DNA from: Cercophora sp. LCS_1
Taxonomy: Eukaryota; Ascomycota; Sordariomycetes; Sordariales; Lasiosphaeriaceae
Assembly: GCA_036250225.1 (NCBI GenBank)
Contig: JAPZLL010000074.1
Span: 1 to 64,000 of the forward strand
Length of the DNA: 64,000 bases
Direction of reading: 5' to 3'
The notes under the pieces are model-generated. The model was not told the DNA's origin, did not search any database, and saw nothing but the letters and a program-made list of their open reading frames with translations. Shown one piece after another: positions 31,517 to 44,100 of this stretch. A program made the translations under genes and the position numbers. The stretch's first letter is position 1. Each line of letters begins with the position of its first letter.

Positions 31517-32728
31517 TCCCAACGAAGGAGACGCTGATTGGAGGAGATAATTTTGATCGGGGAAACTATCATTTTGACTGCTCGCGAAGACGCATCGCGT
31601 TACGAAGGGGGCATTTTGGAGCGGGACCGCAATCACCGCACATAATACCTATGGGTGGTGGCACGCATCGCTATCTAGATAGTAGGCCGCAGGGCCAACC
31701 GTTAAGGCAGACACAGAGAATACCACAGACCGATCGAGATACATTTAGCTACCTGCATTTAGTGACGCCCCCCTACAGGTTGCGATCCCAAAGTTGCAAT
31801 CGGTCGATTGAACCAAGACAGAACCTGGTTACAGACTCGAGCCTCATCGCGGCGGTTCGACTGCACTTTATCGTCCCTGGTTCTTGACGCGGAAGCACGC
31901 CTTTGCGGCGCCTAGCTCATGATTGATTAAAATTTTCGGCATCTTTGCTTCCCAGCAACACCTTGATTGCTTTCCAATTCCACCCACGCAGCCAGCCCAC
32001 GCTGTATGGAAAGGCGGCTGGTTTAGCCGGCACAAGCGTCAATGGCGGACGGCAGATGGTGGATGTATGGGGTAACGCCGGCCCAAAACGGCTTGGCTAT
32101 ATTACACGCATTGCCATGACTCGCTGGGCATCCTCGGCCTCGGCGACTGACGTTCCGGGCTGCGTGCCACTCCGGGGCATAGCCCGGACAGATGCCGGAC
32201 GGACAACGCCGGTAACCAATGTGGGCCTTCCGGGTGGTGTGGGTTGGTGGACCAGGATGGCCAACCCGGGAGTGGCTTGTCTCTTCGGCCGGGAGACGAG
32301 CGGGGAAAGCGGGACACAAAGCGGCCTCGACGCTGCGGTGGACTCTGGTGGACCCCGGATTTTTCTGTCCCACGCCGCGCCGAAGCGATGCTTTTCGACC
32401 CGCTTGCAGCTTGCAAGCATGAAAGTCTCGTCAGCATGAGGCGCGATGGTGCACCGACCTTATCGCCGATGTTTGCCGGTCTCGGCACCGGAACCACGCA
32501 TTTGCCGAGCGGCCTGATTTTGGCCCAGCTTTGTTTCCGATCCGAGGGAGGCGTGCTGCGGGCGGGATAGCGGCGAGCGGGGAAGACAGGAGGGATATCG
32601 ATGCTTAGAAATCGCAAGCTTTGTCGACGCGGATTGGGCCCTCCACACTGGATCTCGGGCGCATCATAGCGCCGTCCGATGGTGCAAGATTGTGGATGCA
32701 ACTATAAACCCACTGGTCGCTGCCGGAT
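31517..32728. other. no gene seen
   Basis: Frames of 100-200 codons exist on both strands at 31945-32701 but are without motifs and mutually overlapping; the base composition is GC-rich and even. No RNA gene or repeat noticed. Confidence 0.4.
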
Positions 32729-32735
32729 TATAAAG
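32729..32735 (+). promoter_or_regulatory. TATA box candidate
   Basis: TATAAAG about 165 bp before the glutathione transferase ATG; a second TATAAAC lies at 32703-32709. Confidence 0.4.
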
Positions 32736-32893
32736 TCGCGGATGGTTGTCGATCTTAAATCCACGTCATGTCTTGAGTCGTACCCCGCATTTTTGAGTCT
32801 GCGATCAAAACACCTACTGGTGGCAACTTTCAACCTTGAACACAATTCTTCACAACAGGACTGCCTGCCGCTGCATCAATCGAACAAGACATC

Positions 32894-33698
32894 ATGGGCT
32901 CCCAGGACAAGCTCATTCTCTACACCAACCACCGCTGCCCATGTAAGTATCGCATTGCCCAGCCAAAGTGAGGTCTAATCTGACCTTTCCAGGGGCGCAT
33001 CGGGCGCACATCGCTCTGGAGGAGCTCAAGGTGCCTTTCGAGGAGGTCATCATCGATCTCGACACACCCCGCACTGCTGAGTACCTGGCCATCAACCCAC
33101 GGGGCCTTGTCCCCTCCCTTTCCTTCAATGGCGAGATCATCATCGAGTCGGCAATTGTTTCCGGCTTCCTGGCGAACCAGTATCCCTCCCACCTGCTGCC
33201 GGCTCTCGGCGACCCAGACGCTGCGCTCAAGCGCGCACGCATCGACCTCTTCGTAGATGCCTTCATCACCAAGTTCCAGACGCCGCTATTTAAGCTCTTT
33301 GCTGCCAAGACGGAGGAGGAGTCAACCCCGATCGTCGAATCTGCTATCGCGGCGCTCGTGAAGGAGGTCGAGCCGCGCCTCAACGATGCCAGCCCCTTTT
33401 TTGGCGGTAGCAACAAGCTGACCCAAGCCGAGGTGAAACCCCCAACCAGGCGTATAACACGTGGTATTGACTCTTGTGGCAGGTTCTGACTGGCTCATTT
33501 GCCCTGCGCCTCATCGCGCTCTCGCGAAGTGACGTTTACCCCAGCAGCTTGGTGGCTTCAATCGAGAAGCAGGCGCCCAACACGTACAAGTGGGCGCAGG
33601 CCGTGGCGGCGCATCCCAGCGTGACGTCGATCTGGCAGGAAGAGAAATTCGTCGCTGCCACGAAGCAGAGGATTGCAAAGATCAGGGGAGAGGCTTGA
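32894..33698 (+). CDS. glutathione S-transferase, omega-like
   Basis: Three exons: 32894-32942, 32993-33432, 33483-33698; 234 residues, normal for the family. The N-terminal thioredoxin fold shows NHRCPWAHRAHIALEELK, with Cys where tau/theta classes use Ser or Tyr, so omega-like (thiol transferase or dehydroascorbate reductase activity is usual there). The cis-Pro region is RGLVPSLSFNG and the glutathione-binding pair is ES in GEIIIESAIVSGFL. The all-helical C-terminal domain follows. It could detoxify electrophiles or take part in a pathway of the NRPS cluster 2.4 kb downstream, but this is only position-based. Confidence 0.88.
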
Positions 33699-34318
33699 CT
33701 GAGACATAAGCAACGGCTCTGACGTGGGGATCGGCAGGACACACGGCCGACCTCCACCGCCGGCGGGACAGACGTTCGATAGCAAAATGCGATCACTCAT
33801 GCACATCAGCCGCCTGGTATCACGCGGGATTGAGAAACAGACCACCACGCGCCTAATGACTTCCTCTTCGGGGAAGAATATCCTGGTCCGTCGCGGTGTC
33901 TGCCGTGAAGCTTGTGTCATTCTGGCTAACTTACCCGGCACGGTAATCCAGCGGTGTTTGTTTTCTTACCCGCAGGTAGGATTGAACCGCGTGACGGGGT
34001 GCAGACTCACCAATAACGACTTCAAGATTGCGATATTTTGCGGGGACGTGTTCACTCAACGGTGCTTGGCATCTGGGTATTTGGAATTTGGTGAGAAGGT
34101 TGCGGCTGGCTTGGCGGGCTTACACTCCGCTGGAATTCTTAGTCAGACCCGGTAAGACCAGCGAGCGCCTTGCTGAACAAACCCGGTCAAAGGGCGGAAG
34201 CAGTCCGGTTGATCAGCGTCTTGATAATCCGACCCGCCGAAACAAGCATGTAGTTCCTGTATCCATCGGGGCAGGAGTTCGGGACGGGTTCGAGGAGGAG
34301 CAGCTCACATCGCTGAAG
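33699..34318. other. no gene seen
   Basis: Intergenic between the glutathione transferase and the hydrolase. A B-box-like GGTTCAATCCT on the minus strand (about 33976-33986) lacks the rest of a tRNA. Confidence 0.4.
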
Positions 34319-34325
34319 TATAAAG
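34319..34325 (+). promoter_or_regulatory. TATA box candidate
   Basis: TATAAAG 80 bp before the ATG at 34399 of the alpha/beta hydrolase gene. Confidence 0.5.
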
Positions 34326-34398
34326 GAGTCCAAGAGCCCGGCCCTTCTCTTCCTTGATACCAGCCTCAACAACCAGTCCATCCTCTGCCATCTCAAAC

Positions 34399-35281
34399 AT
34401 GCCCTTCCTAACCCTTGCCGACAACACGTCCCTCTACTACAAGGACTGGGGCAATCCCACAGGTCTTCCGGTCGTCTTTTCCCATGGTTGGCCACTGAAT
34501 AGGTGTCTCCCGACCCCATTCCTCCCTCTCAACCCATTCTAACAAAGAAAACTCAAGCGACAGCTGGGAAGCACAAATGTTCCACCTCGCCTCACACAAC
34601 TACCGCGTCATCGCCCACGACCGCCGTGGCCACGGCCGCTCCTCCCAACCGTGGCACGGCAACAACATGGACACCTACGCCGACGACCTCCTCCAACTCT
34701 TCGTCCACCTCGATCTCCGCAACGCCACACTCGTCGGCCACTCGACCGGCGGCGGCGAAGTAACCCGTTTTGTCGCACAGTCTCCCGAACGCGTCTCCAA
34801 AGCAGTCCTGGTAGGCGCGATCCCGCCCCTCCTGGTCTCGACCCCAGCGAACCTAGACGGCGTGCCGATCGCAAACTTTGATGCCCTGCGTGATGGCATG
34901 AAGGCAGACCGGGCGGCGCTCATGCGAGAGATCCCCGAGACGACGTTTTTCGGGTTTAATCGGCCTGGCGCGCAGCGACGGGAGGGACTCGTCGAGGGTT
35001 GGTTCCAGCAGGCCATGATGGCGGGGTTTGTGGGCGTGTACGATTGTATCAAGGCGTTCAGCGAGACGGATTTTACGGAGGACTTGAAGAAGATTGAGGT
35101 GCCGACGTTGATCCTGCATGGGGATGATGATCAGCTGGTGCCGATTGATAACTCGGCAAGGAAGATGGTCAAGTTGTTGAAGAACCCCACGCTCAAGGTT
35201 TACGAAGGTGGGAATCATGCCATACATCAAACCCATGTGGAGAGGGTGAATAAGGATTTGTTGGAGTTCTTGGAAGGGTGA
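34399..35281 (+). CDS. alpha/beta hydrolase (non-heme chloroperoxidase / arylesterase type)
   Basis: Two exons, 34399-34502 and 34558-35281, intron of 55 nt; 275 residues, the normal length of the cofactor-free haloperoxidase group. The oxyanion region is FSHGWPLN, then HDRRGHGRSSQPW, the nucleophile elbow is GHSTGGGE (Ser about 98), the acid is in ILHGDDDQLVPID and the histidine in GGNHAIHQTH. All three catalytic residues are present. Typical reactions are ester or lactone hydrolysis and perhydrolysis. No signal peptide. It runs tail-to-tail into the NRPS gene (768 bp between stops), so co-regulation with it is possible but not shown. Confidence 0.9.
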
Positions 35282-36048
35282 AAGTGAGGACAGTCATGAA
35301 GGGTGGGGGAGATAAATGTTAGTGGGCGCTAACGGGGTAATAATGTCGGTGAAAGGGATTCAGGTAGAGGGAAGAGGTATGAGCGGTAGGGGTCATGTCG
35401 TGTAGTGAGGGTAATGAGGGATGCCGGAAATGAAACGGAGGCTCGAGATGGAACTTGGAAGTCGAAAGACTCTGGGCGTTTGCTAAGTATCGTGAAGCAA
35501 AGCACCTAGCAACCAAGGCACGAATCTTAGATCCGTTCAACTGCCATGAACCCTTTGTTAGTATTTGCCCATACTGGAGACAAATGACAAGGGAAAAATG
35601 CAAGATTCAATGAATGTAAACCTCTAAAGTAGGTAAGAAAGGGGCTCAAACGAAACATTTTCGTCCTGCGACCGTCAAAATCCAGCAACACCCCATGTGT
35701 GGATTACACATCCCGCACCCAAATATAATCTTGACCCTCCACCAAACCCAACAATCGCTGAGCTTTGGCCTCTACCGGTCCCAAAAAGGCATTGCTATTT
35801 ATTGATTGGTGTCTTTAGAATTTTAGTTACTCCCTCTAGAAAATGGAAAAACACGTCACTCAACACCAACAGCGGTATCTCATCTAGGGGTGCCCCAAAA
35901 ACGAAAATGGGGTGTTCGAAAAAGAGAGCTCATAGAAAACACCTTGAAAAGGAGATGCCCAAATCACGAGTCACGAGTCCCAACACAAAACCTGAAACAA
36001 CCACAAAGACACACCACACAAAGGAAACCCCCAAGTCAAAAATCCCAA
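35282..36048. other. convergent 3' region
   Basis: Lies between the stops of the hydrolase (+) and the NRPS (-). No coding signal; AC-rich on the plus strand near 35950-36040. It probably holds both transcription ends. Confidence 0.4.
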
Positions 36049-38110
36049 TCATACAACCTCGACATCGACCCTTTCCGCGCGCTTCTTCGTCCATTTCTTA
36101 GCCAGTTTGACCACTTTCGCCAGCGGGAAGCCAGAGGAACCCTTTACTCGCTTCTGCTTCTCGCGCTCCGCGGTCCCCGTTTTCCAGCCCTTGAGAACGG
36201 AACTCTTGAAAAGGGGGCTCACGGGTGGCGAGACACGGCCGGAGGCTCCTCCCGCCCCGGTAAAGTAGGGTGTCAAGAGAGCAACTTGGTCTCGTACCGT
36301 CAGGCGTGCTGCCAGGTCCTCGAGGCACGGGGTAGGAAGACCTTCTTGCCCAAGAAGCCATGCCAGTTCGGCCAGACGGACGAGGTCGCCGCCGGCAGCG
36401 AAGAAGGAAGTGTTTTCATCGATGTCGAACCCGGCGGTTGTGTCTGCTTCCTCTGTGTTGTCTTCGCCGTTACGACGGATAGATGTGGCTTGTGGTGGTG
36501 ACAAAACCTTTTGCCAGGCCAATTTGACCAAGGCGACAAGATCGGGATGGAGTAGACCGTCGTCAGGGTCTGATGATGCCGTGATGTTCTGGATGAACCT
36601 TGTGCTGACTGCGCCAGACACCTCTTGTTGGCGCTGCTGCGGCATTGCCGTCTGGTCGCCTTGTCGTATCGACTCCCTCCTACAGAGCATGGGTACCTCA
36701 GCATCAGGCTCCCCTGCAAACTGTTTCGCCCTCTCGCATAACAAATCCAGGGACCGCTGCGCAAGCTCCCTCGACACCCTCCCCCCTTCCGCAAAGCTGA
36801 CCATCAATTCGTGCATCTCCCCATTCCTCTTTTCGTGCTTTCCCTCTTCGTCCTGGCTCAAGGGCTGTGCAAACACCGACAAGTCGGCGAAATCACCACC
36901 CCCTTCGCTCGCACATCCCACGTGGTATTCCACGCCTCCAATGCTGATTCCGCCCATAGCGTCCAGGCTGCCGTTTTGGTACTGCACAGCGGTGGAAAAG
37001 TAGCACCCCGGCGCCCAGTCGGTGCAGTGCCGGATAATCTCACGGAAGCCAAGCACCTCGTGAGGCATGTCTTCCACTTGCTGCATCTGAATGCCGTGCA
37101 TGAGCTGCCGGGCTGTGGGCCTACCATTGTTGTTGTTGTCGTGTAAAGCAAAACAAACCCGCACCGGGACCAGGTTGAGACAAGGCCCAACGATGGCCTC
37201 GACACCCGACACCGACGACACGTTGCGTCCGGAGATGGTATGACCGAAAACAACATCATCTGACCCCGAAAGGTCTCCCAGTACATGCGCCCACGCGGCC
37301 TTGATGATAGTGGCCGGCGTAAGTTGGCTGTTGGCCAGCGCCGGCAGCCACGCCTTCTTCTTCAGGATCGTCGTTGGCAGTGACGTCAACCCCTCCAACC
37401 CCAGTGTCTTCTCTGTAGCCATCGGCACGATCTCCGTCATGCGCGATCCCTTCAGTAATGTCCTCCAATGGCGATAGTGCTCCGACGTCAAGGTCCCCGC
37501 CGACGCCCGCAGATAATTTGCAAACAACGGCGGTGGGGTGACGGCTCTGCCCAGATAAGCGTCCTTGAGCGCGGCCCAAATCCGATGTAGGCAGACGCCG
37601 TCATACTGCGCGTGGGAAATCCGCAGCAGCAGTCTATGTCGCGAACTTTGCTGGTGCATGGCGACGGTGAAGCCCAAAAGCGATTCACCCAGCTTCGGCG
37701 TGTTGGCCGCATCCCGATCCTTGACCTGCAAATCCTTCGTGAAGGCGTCAAAGTCACCGCCGTCTTCCAGTTTGACCACGCGGAAGGACGGCCGCAAGCT
37801 CCGCAGCACAACCTGCAGGAAACGGCCCCCCGACGGGATAAAAACGGTCCGCAGAATGTCAAAGATCTGCACCACCTGGAACCAGGCGTTGCGCAGTCGC
37901 GACACGTTCAGGGCGCCACACCCGTCGAGGTAAAAGTAGTTGAGCATCCACCGCGACGAGAGCAAGGCACCGGTCACGGCGAGCGACTGGAAGTCGGTCG
38001 CGGGGAGGACATCGGCCAAGCCGCCGCGGAAGACGCCCACGTGCGGGACAACATTGGTCTGGAGGAAGGAATCGACGTTGGATGCGGCGAGCAGTGAAAA
38101 GCGCTCGTAG
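36049..38110 (-). other. NRPS end: terminal condensation domain C7 and degenerate carrier T7
   Basis: C7 (about 7425-7830) has RISHAQYDGVC, the SHxxxDG form found in fungal terminal C domains that release products by macrocyclisation. T7 lies near 7985-8005 as FFAAGGDLVRLAELA: the GGDS serine is Leu, so no phosphopantetheine can attach. The chain ends with a basic tail (about 8040-8109; LAKVVKLAKKWTKKRAERV). There is no thioesterase. Confidence 0.7.
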
Positions 38111-41100
38111 AGGTTTGTCTCCGAGTCATTCGTCTGACTTGTGTGATACGGAGCAACGGCGCCACCCATTGTTCCGGATTGAATTGGCGACCCTGACTGG
38201 ATGGAAGCCGTGGCAAGTGCGAGCATTGCCTCGAAGGCCGGGTTTCGGAAAACGTCGGCCACATTGAGCTGGATTCCTTGATCGCGGGCCTCACCGGCGA
38301 ATTTCATGGCGAGAATGCTATCGCCGCCAAGGTCGAAGAAGCTATCGTTGTCGGATATGGAAAGCTCCGGCGACAGGCTGAGTACGGTTTTCCATAGGTT
38401 GAGTAGGATCCCGCGGATATTTTGCGTCGTCGGGGCACAGGCGTTCGCTGGTAGTACCTCGGTCATGGCCGTTGGTGGCTCGCTTGGTTCCGAGCCATCA
38501 AAAACTGTCGAGGCCGGACCAGAGACGGTGGTGGCATTTTCACTCACAGAGCGAGAGAAAGGCATCGAGCCGCCGACAGCTGAGTCGTGCACACTCCCGG
38601 CCGTGGAAGGAGCTGCTGGAGCTGTCGAAGTGGTAGAGATGATTCCTTCCTTTTTCTTCGTCTGCACAGGCTTGTCTAGCAGCCTCTGAGACTTCCCATC
38701 CATCCGCGCCTCAAGATCAGCAACAGACTGCGTCCGCTCCTCCATGAACCCATCCAATACCTGGGCCATGGCATTCACCACCTCTTGTGCCTGGTTGTCT
38801 CCTAGATGGTCAGACCAGTAGCGCAACACCACCCCCTCGGTACCGCTCGACGTGTCGACGTTGACGGTAACAGCATACTCGCTCGGATCATGTGCCTCCT
38901 CCATCTCAAACATCAAACCCGTCTTTTCTTCCTCTGCTCCCACCTCGCCCATGCCCATGTGGTTCTGAATGGAAATTGAAGTATTGTAGAGCGCCTTGCC
39001 CGCTAGGCCAAGCTCATGCTGCACACTTGCCAACGAGCACCGTCGATACTGCGCGTTCTGGAGGTGTCGGTCTTGGACGCTCCTCAAGATGTCCACGAGG
39101 CTAGCCTCGCTGGACACAATGGTGCGGAAACACAACATGTTAATCAAGGTCCCCACCGTCCGGTCAATGTCCTTGAGGGGTGCGTCCCGGTCTGTGGTGA
39201 GATAGCCAAAGCTCGTATCCTCGGATGCCGTGTACTTGCGCAACACAATTGCCCAGGCGGCGTGCATGACATTAGCCATCGTCACGTGGGTTTGCTCAGA
39301 GAGTCGACGCAGTTCAGCAAACCGACCAAAGCGCATGTCAATTGCTCGTAGAGCGCGCTTCCCCTTGGAGTCGGTGTCCGGGCTGAGTTTGGGGAAGTAA
39401 CAGGGCGTGACACCCTTCAGGTGGCCCCGCCAGTAGTCTTTGTCGTTCCTTGCAGTCGAGGCAGAATAGCGGATGTAGTCGCTGTAAAGCGGGCCCGGAG
39501 CGTCACTGAGGGTGCCCGCGTAGGCCTGTGTCAACTCGTCAACGATGAGAGCGAGAGACCTGCCGTCGAGAATGGCGTGGTTGGCATTGAGCCGCATTGA
39601 CACCCGGCCGGCAGGACCACATGTTATGGTGACCTTGTGCGGAAGTCGTGGTTTCCTCTCGCTGCTGCCAAGTTGCGTCTGCGCCTCCACGTCATAGTCG
39701 TCGTTCCGGAGGATATTCACCTCGCAGTCGACACTCTCCAACACCACCTGGTCGAAAACGCTGCCGCGCTGGATGCCTTCCACAAACACGGTACGAAGCG
39801 ATGCGTGGCGCTCCACCACGTGTTTCCACGCCTTTACCAGTCTCTCGGGGGACACAGAGCCACCGGAATCGCGGACGAGGTAGACAGCGCGGACCTGGTA
39901 GGCTTCCGGGTTACGAAGCTGGCTGATGAGTATTCCCTCTTGGACTGGCGTGCATGGGTAAATATCTTGGATCTGAGCCGACGAAAAGTCAATGCCCACT
40001 CGAGGGAGAACCCTTGATGTCAAAGTATGAAGATCCTCGTACGTCAGTGACAACAGTGGGTAGTCGCTCAGCGTGGGTTGAGGGGCCACATCCAAAAGCG
40101 TGCGAATCATGGACGCGAGCGTCTGCCTACACTTGACGATCCAATTCTTGATGTCGGGAACGCGATCGAGGCTTTTGTCGAACATGAAGCTGAACTGGAT
40201 CATATTGTTGGTGATCACAGCGGATATCTCAAAGAGGGCCAGCCTTGTTGTCTTGGGGCCGACGTCGGCCACAGCATTATCCAGGTCGATGGTCTGAAGG
40301 GGTGTCTCAGAAGTGGCGTCAGGATCAGCGGTAGCGTTGCTGACACCGCCACCAAGATAGTTGAATAGGATCTCCATAGGCCGTGCGTTTCGTAGGGACT
40401 GGCCGAGATACTTGTTGGCAAAATAGGGCCGACCATTTTCTAGGATGCTTCGGCGCGTGTCCTTGATGCGTCGTAATGTGTCGAGCATGTCGGTGAGACC
40501 ACCTGCTGTCTGAACAAGCAGAGGGCAGATCGAGGTGAACCAGCCCACGGTCTGGGACATATCCACGTTTTTATCTGCAGGCGCCTCACGTCCATGGGTC
40601 TCGACGTGCAGAGCGGGCATGGCTCTGTCGGTGAAGGTGGTAGCGAATGAATGAACAATGGCTGCTAGGAAGAGCTCGACAGGTTTTGTCTTGAACGCTC
40701 GGTGGCAGTCGTCGCCAAACACCAAACTTGTCAGGTCCTCGTCGATGGAAAATGTTTCGGTGCCGACATTGCCGTACATGGGGGGTTTGCTGATGCCCCA
40801 GTACTTCATGTCACACGGCGGTTCTGTGAAGGGGAGCAATCTCACAAAGCTGGCAGCCTTGGTCTCCATGTGCTTTTTCTGCAGAGAAAGCCAAGATGCA
40901 AAGGATAGCGGTGGCTCCGGGAGGGGTGATCTGGATTCCAAAACGTGGTCGAGGTCTTGGAGGATGATGCGCCACGACACAATATCAATGGCTAAGTGGT
41001 GTGCAACCAACAACAGGACGTTTTTGTCAGGTGTGTGTAACAAGTCTGCGCGGAAAACTGGACCGTTCCTAATGTCCAGACGGGTTTGCGCTATTGCCAT

Positions 41101-44100
41101 GAGCGGAGTCATTTTGTCGGCAGAGTCGAGGTGATGAGACTCAAACACATAAGGGAGGGGGCTCATTGGGACAATCCGTTGAACCCACTTGTCGCCGTTC
41201 TTGACAAAACGGGCCCGTAACATTCCGTGGCGCTGGACGACCGCGTTCAGAGCCTGCCGCAACTGATCGAAGGTGATGTTGCTGGACACTTTCAGCGTGA
41301 TGCTCTGGTTGAAGCGTGCGTCGCCGACGTGGGCCGAGGCCATGCCCATGTACATGGTCTGAACCGGCGAGAGGGCAAATGGCTCTGTCGAATCTACATT
41401 GCTGCCGTGCGCATGTGCCTGCGAGGCAACCTTTGCGAGTTTTGCGAGATGTCGAACTGATTTTGACTGAAGTACGTTTTGCAGCGTAATGCTGATACCG
41501 GCGGTGCGGGCGCGAGAAATCGCGCCCATCGCTCTGATGCTGTCGCCGCCTGGAAAGATCAGTTTAAATCCGGCTGAAGTAAGGAAAAAAAGTGAAAGAC
41601 CTACCGAGCCCCAGAAACCCCTTGTCTTCTGGGAAATCCCCCTGTAAACGCAGCTCCTTGGTCCAGATCTCCCTCAACGTCGTCACCACCTGAGCCAACC
41701 CCGCCTCGTCAAATTCCAAGCCATCCTCTTCATCGTCATCATTCAGTCCCAACTCCTTCGCAATCTTCTCGTACGTTTCTTCTTTCAGCTCATCAACCCA
41801 GCCAGCCACCTTCTTGCGGTCCAGTTTGCCCGACACGACTTTGGGAATGTCCTGCAGAACCAGCCAAGAGGGAGGGACCATGTAAGCTGGTAGCGCCTCG
41901 CTCAGTGCGTCCCGGACGAGGCGCAGCTCCTTGCGCGCGAGCGTCATTGTGTCGGGCGGGCCACCGGTTAGGAGTGGGATGGCGTCGTCGACGACAGCCA
42001 CGCCGTTAGTCGAATAATGATCCCCGCCATTGGTTGTCGTCGTCGATGTTGTTGATGCCGATTGCAGGGTCACCACCCCTGTCAAGCGCCCCTTACACGG
42101 CCCCGTGCTTGGCTTCAGGACCAGGGCCAACCGGATCCTCGGGTCGGCCGACAACCGCGACTCGATCTCGCCGAGCTCAAGACGCTGTCCGTTGACCTTG
42201 ACCTGGCCGTCGCGACGACCCAAAAACACCAAACTACCGTCGGCGGCATATTTGACGAGATCGCCAGTGCGGTAGATGCGCTGTGGTGCCCACGTCCCTG
42301 TCACACTGGACGCCCACGCCGGTTTATCAACGAAGGCCAGCTTTGTTTTGGTCGCATCGTTAAGATAGCCCTCGGCCAGAAGCGAGCCGCTGAGAGCCAG
42401 CTCTCCAGCAGCTCCCACGGGTGTCAGCCAGGTATTGTCGAGAGGGTCTTGGTCGTGGCCACTGCTCGAAGACAAGGGCTCCACGATCCAGGCCCTCCCT
42501 GCACTTGTCGCCCGCCCAATCACGGCCCTGTCGTCTTGCGTCTTGACATGGGGATTCACCACGGCCAACACGCAAGCCTCCGTGGGTCCATAGCCGTTGA
42601 TGAGTTCTACACGGTTCGCCCATCGGGCGACCGTCTCGCTCTGCATCGCTTCACCACCACACACAAGCGTCTGGAACGCGGCGCTTTCACAAACCAACTC
42701 GGGATCCAGCAGGTTCGCCACCGATGGGGTCAAGAACGCCCACGTTGCGCTCGACTTCAAGATGGCGCCGCCAAGGTCGTGGAGTCGGTCGTGTTCGCTG
42801 GGAACGCAAACACATGCGCCCATGGTCAGCGGGGACAGCACCTCCATCAGGGCCACGTCAAATGTCAACGACGCGAAATGGAACACGCGCGAATCCGGAC
42901 CCATCTTGGTTGCCCGTGAAAACCCGGCCGACGAAGAGCTGAAGGCGCGATGGGTGCACACAACGCCCTTTGGCTTGCCGGTGCTGCCGGAAGTGAACAG
43001 CACATAGGCCGTGCTCTGAGGAGAACACTTGGGCAGTGACTTGTGCCTTGGAATTGGAGGAAGTGAGCGAAAGTTGGGCTCGTTGAGGGCAAGGCAGACC
43101 ACATCCCCCATCCCGGCAAAGCGAGACGAGTGACGGGGGCTGGAGACGATAAGCCGAGAGCTGACCCTCTCGATCATGTCTTTTTGTCGTGCAAGGGGGT
43201 GGGCGGGATCAAGCGGCACGAAGGCGGCGCCCGAAAGAAGAATGCCAAACAGTGCGACCACAGCCCATGCGGAGCGTGGGAGACACACCGGCACAAAGTC
43301 GCCAACCCCCACGCCATGTTCTCGGAGATGGTAGGCCAAACGGATAGCGTGGTTGTGGACCTCCTCATACGTGAGCTCGGCGTCCCAGCCGCTGAGCGCT
43401 GTCTTTTTTGGATTCTGTGTCGCTTGCTGGAGGAAGAGGTCGTGGATGCACGAGTCGACAACTGTCTCGGCCTCGACGCCATTCCACTGCGAGAGGAGAG
43501 CATGGTCATCGGGACTGATGACATGGATGTCCCCCAGTCTTGTCTCTTTGCTTCCCGAGTGCTTAACCAGCTCCTTCATGGTCCACTCGAGTTGATGGAC
43601 GAGCCGCTCGGCCTGCCACATCGACATGACCGTCTCGTCGTGGTGCAGCAGAATTTCCACACCCGCATCTGTGACTGCACATTCCAGGACCACCGGATGC
43701 GTAAAGAAGTTGCCTAGAGAGGATGTGCCCTGAAAGTCCCATTCGTCCTGCGCATTGTCCTCGTCATCACCGAACAGCGAACCTGCTTGGATGACCAAGA
43801 TATTCTGGAAGCTGCACGCCGCTGCGCAGTTTTCGTCGAGTCGCTTAATGTGCTGCAATCCGAAGTGCTGGTGCGTCACGACATTGGTGGCTTGCAGATG
43901 GACGGTCCGCAAAAAGTCGCACACCAAGCTGCTGCGAGTGGTTTGCACTCGGGTCGGCACCGTGGTGATGGTTGGCCCAGTCATGTCACCGACGCCAGGG
44001 AGATTGATGTTGCGGCCGGCCAGAGTCTCGCCAAACACAACATCGTCTGCGCCGGTGTAGGCAGAGAGGACTACAGCCCAGGCAGCACGCACCACCGAAG

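Noticed and set aside
33960..34020. tRNA-like T arm (GGTTCAATCCT on the minus strand)
   Set aside because: The T stem does not pair and no anticodon arm or acceptor stem fits, so it is not a tRNA gene.
42062..42919. 285-codon plus-strand frame inside the NRPS
   Set aside because: Antisense to module 5; GC-driven shadow, as are the other plus-strand frames between 36 and 60 kb.
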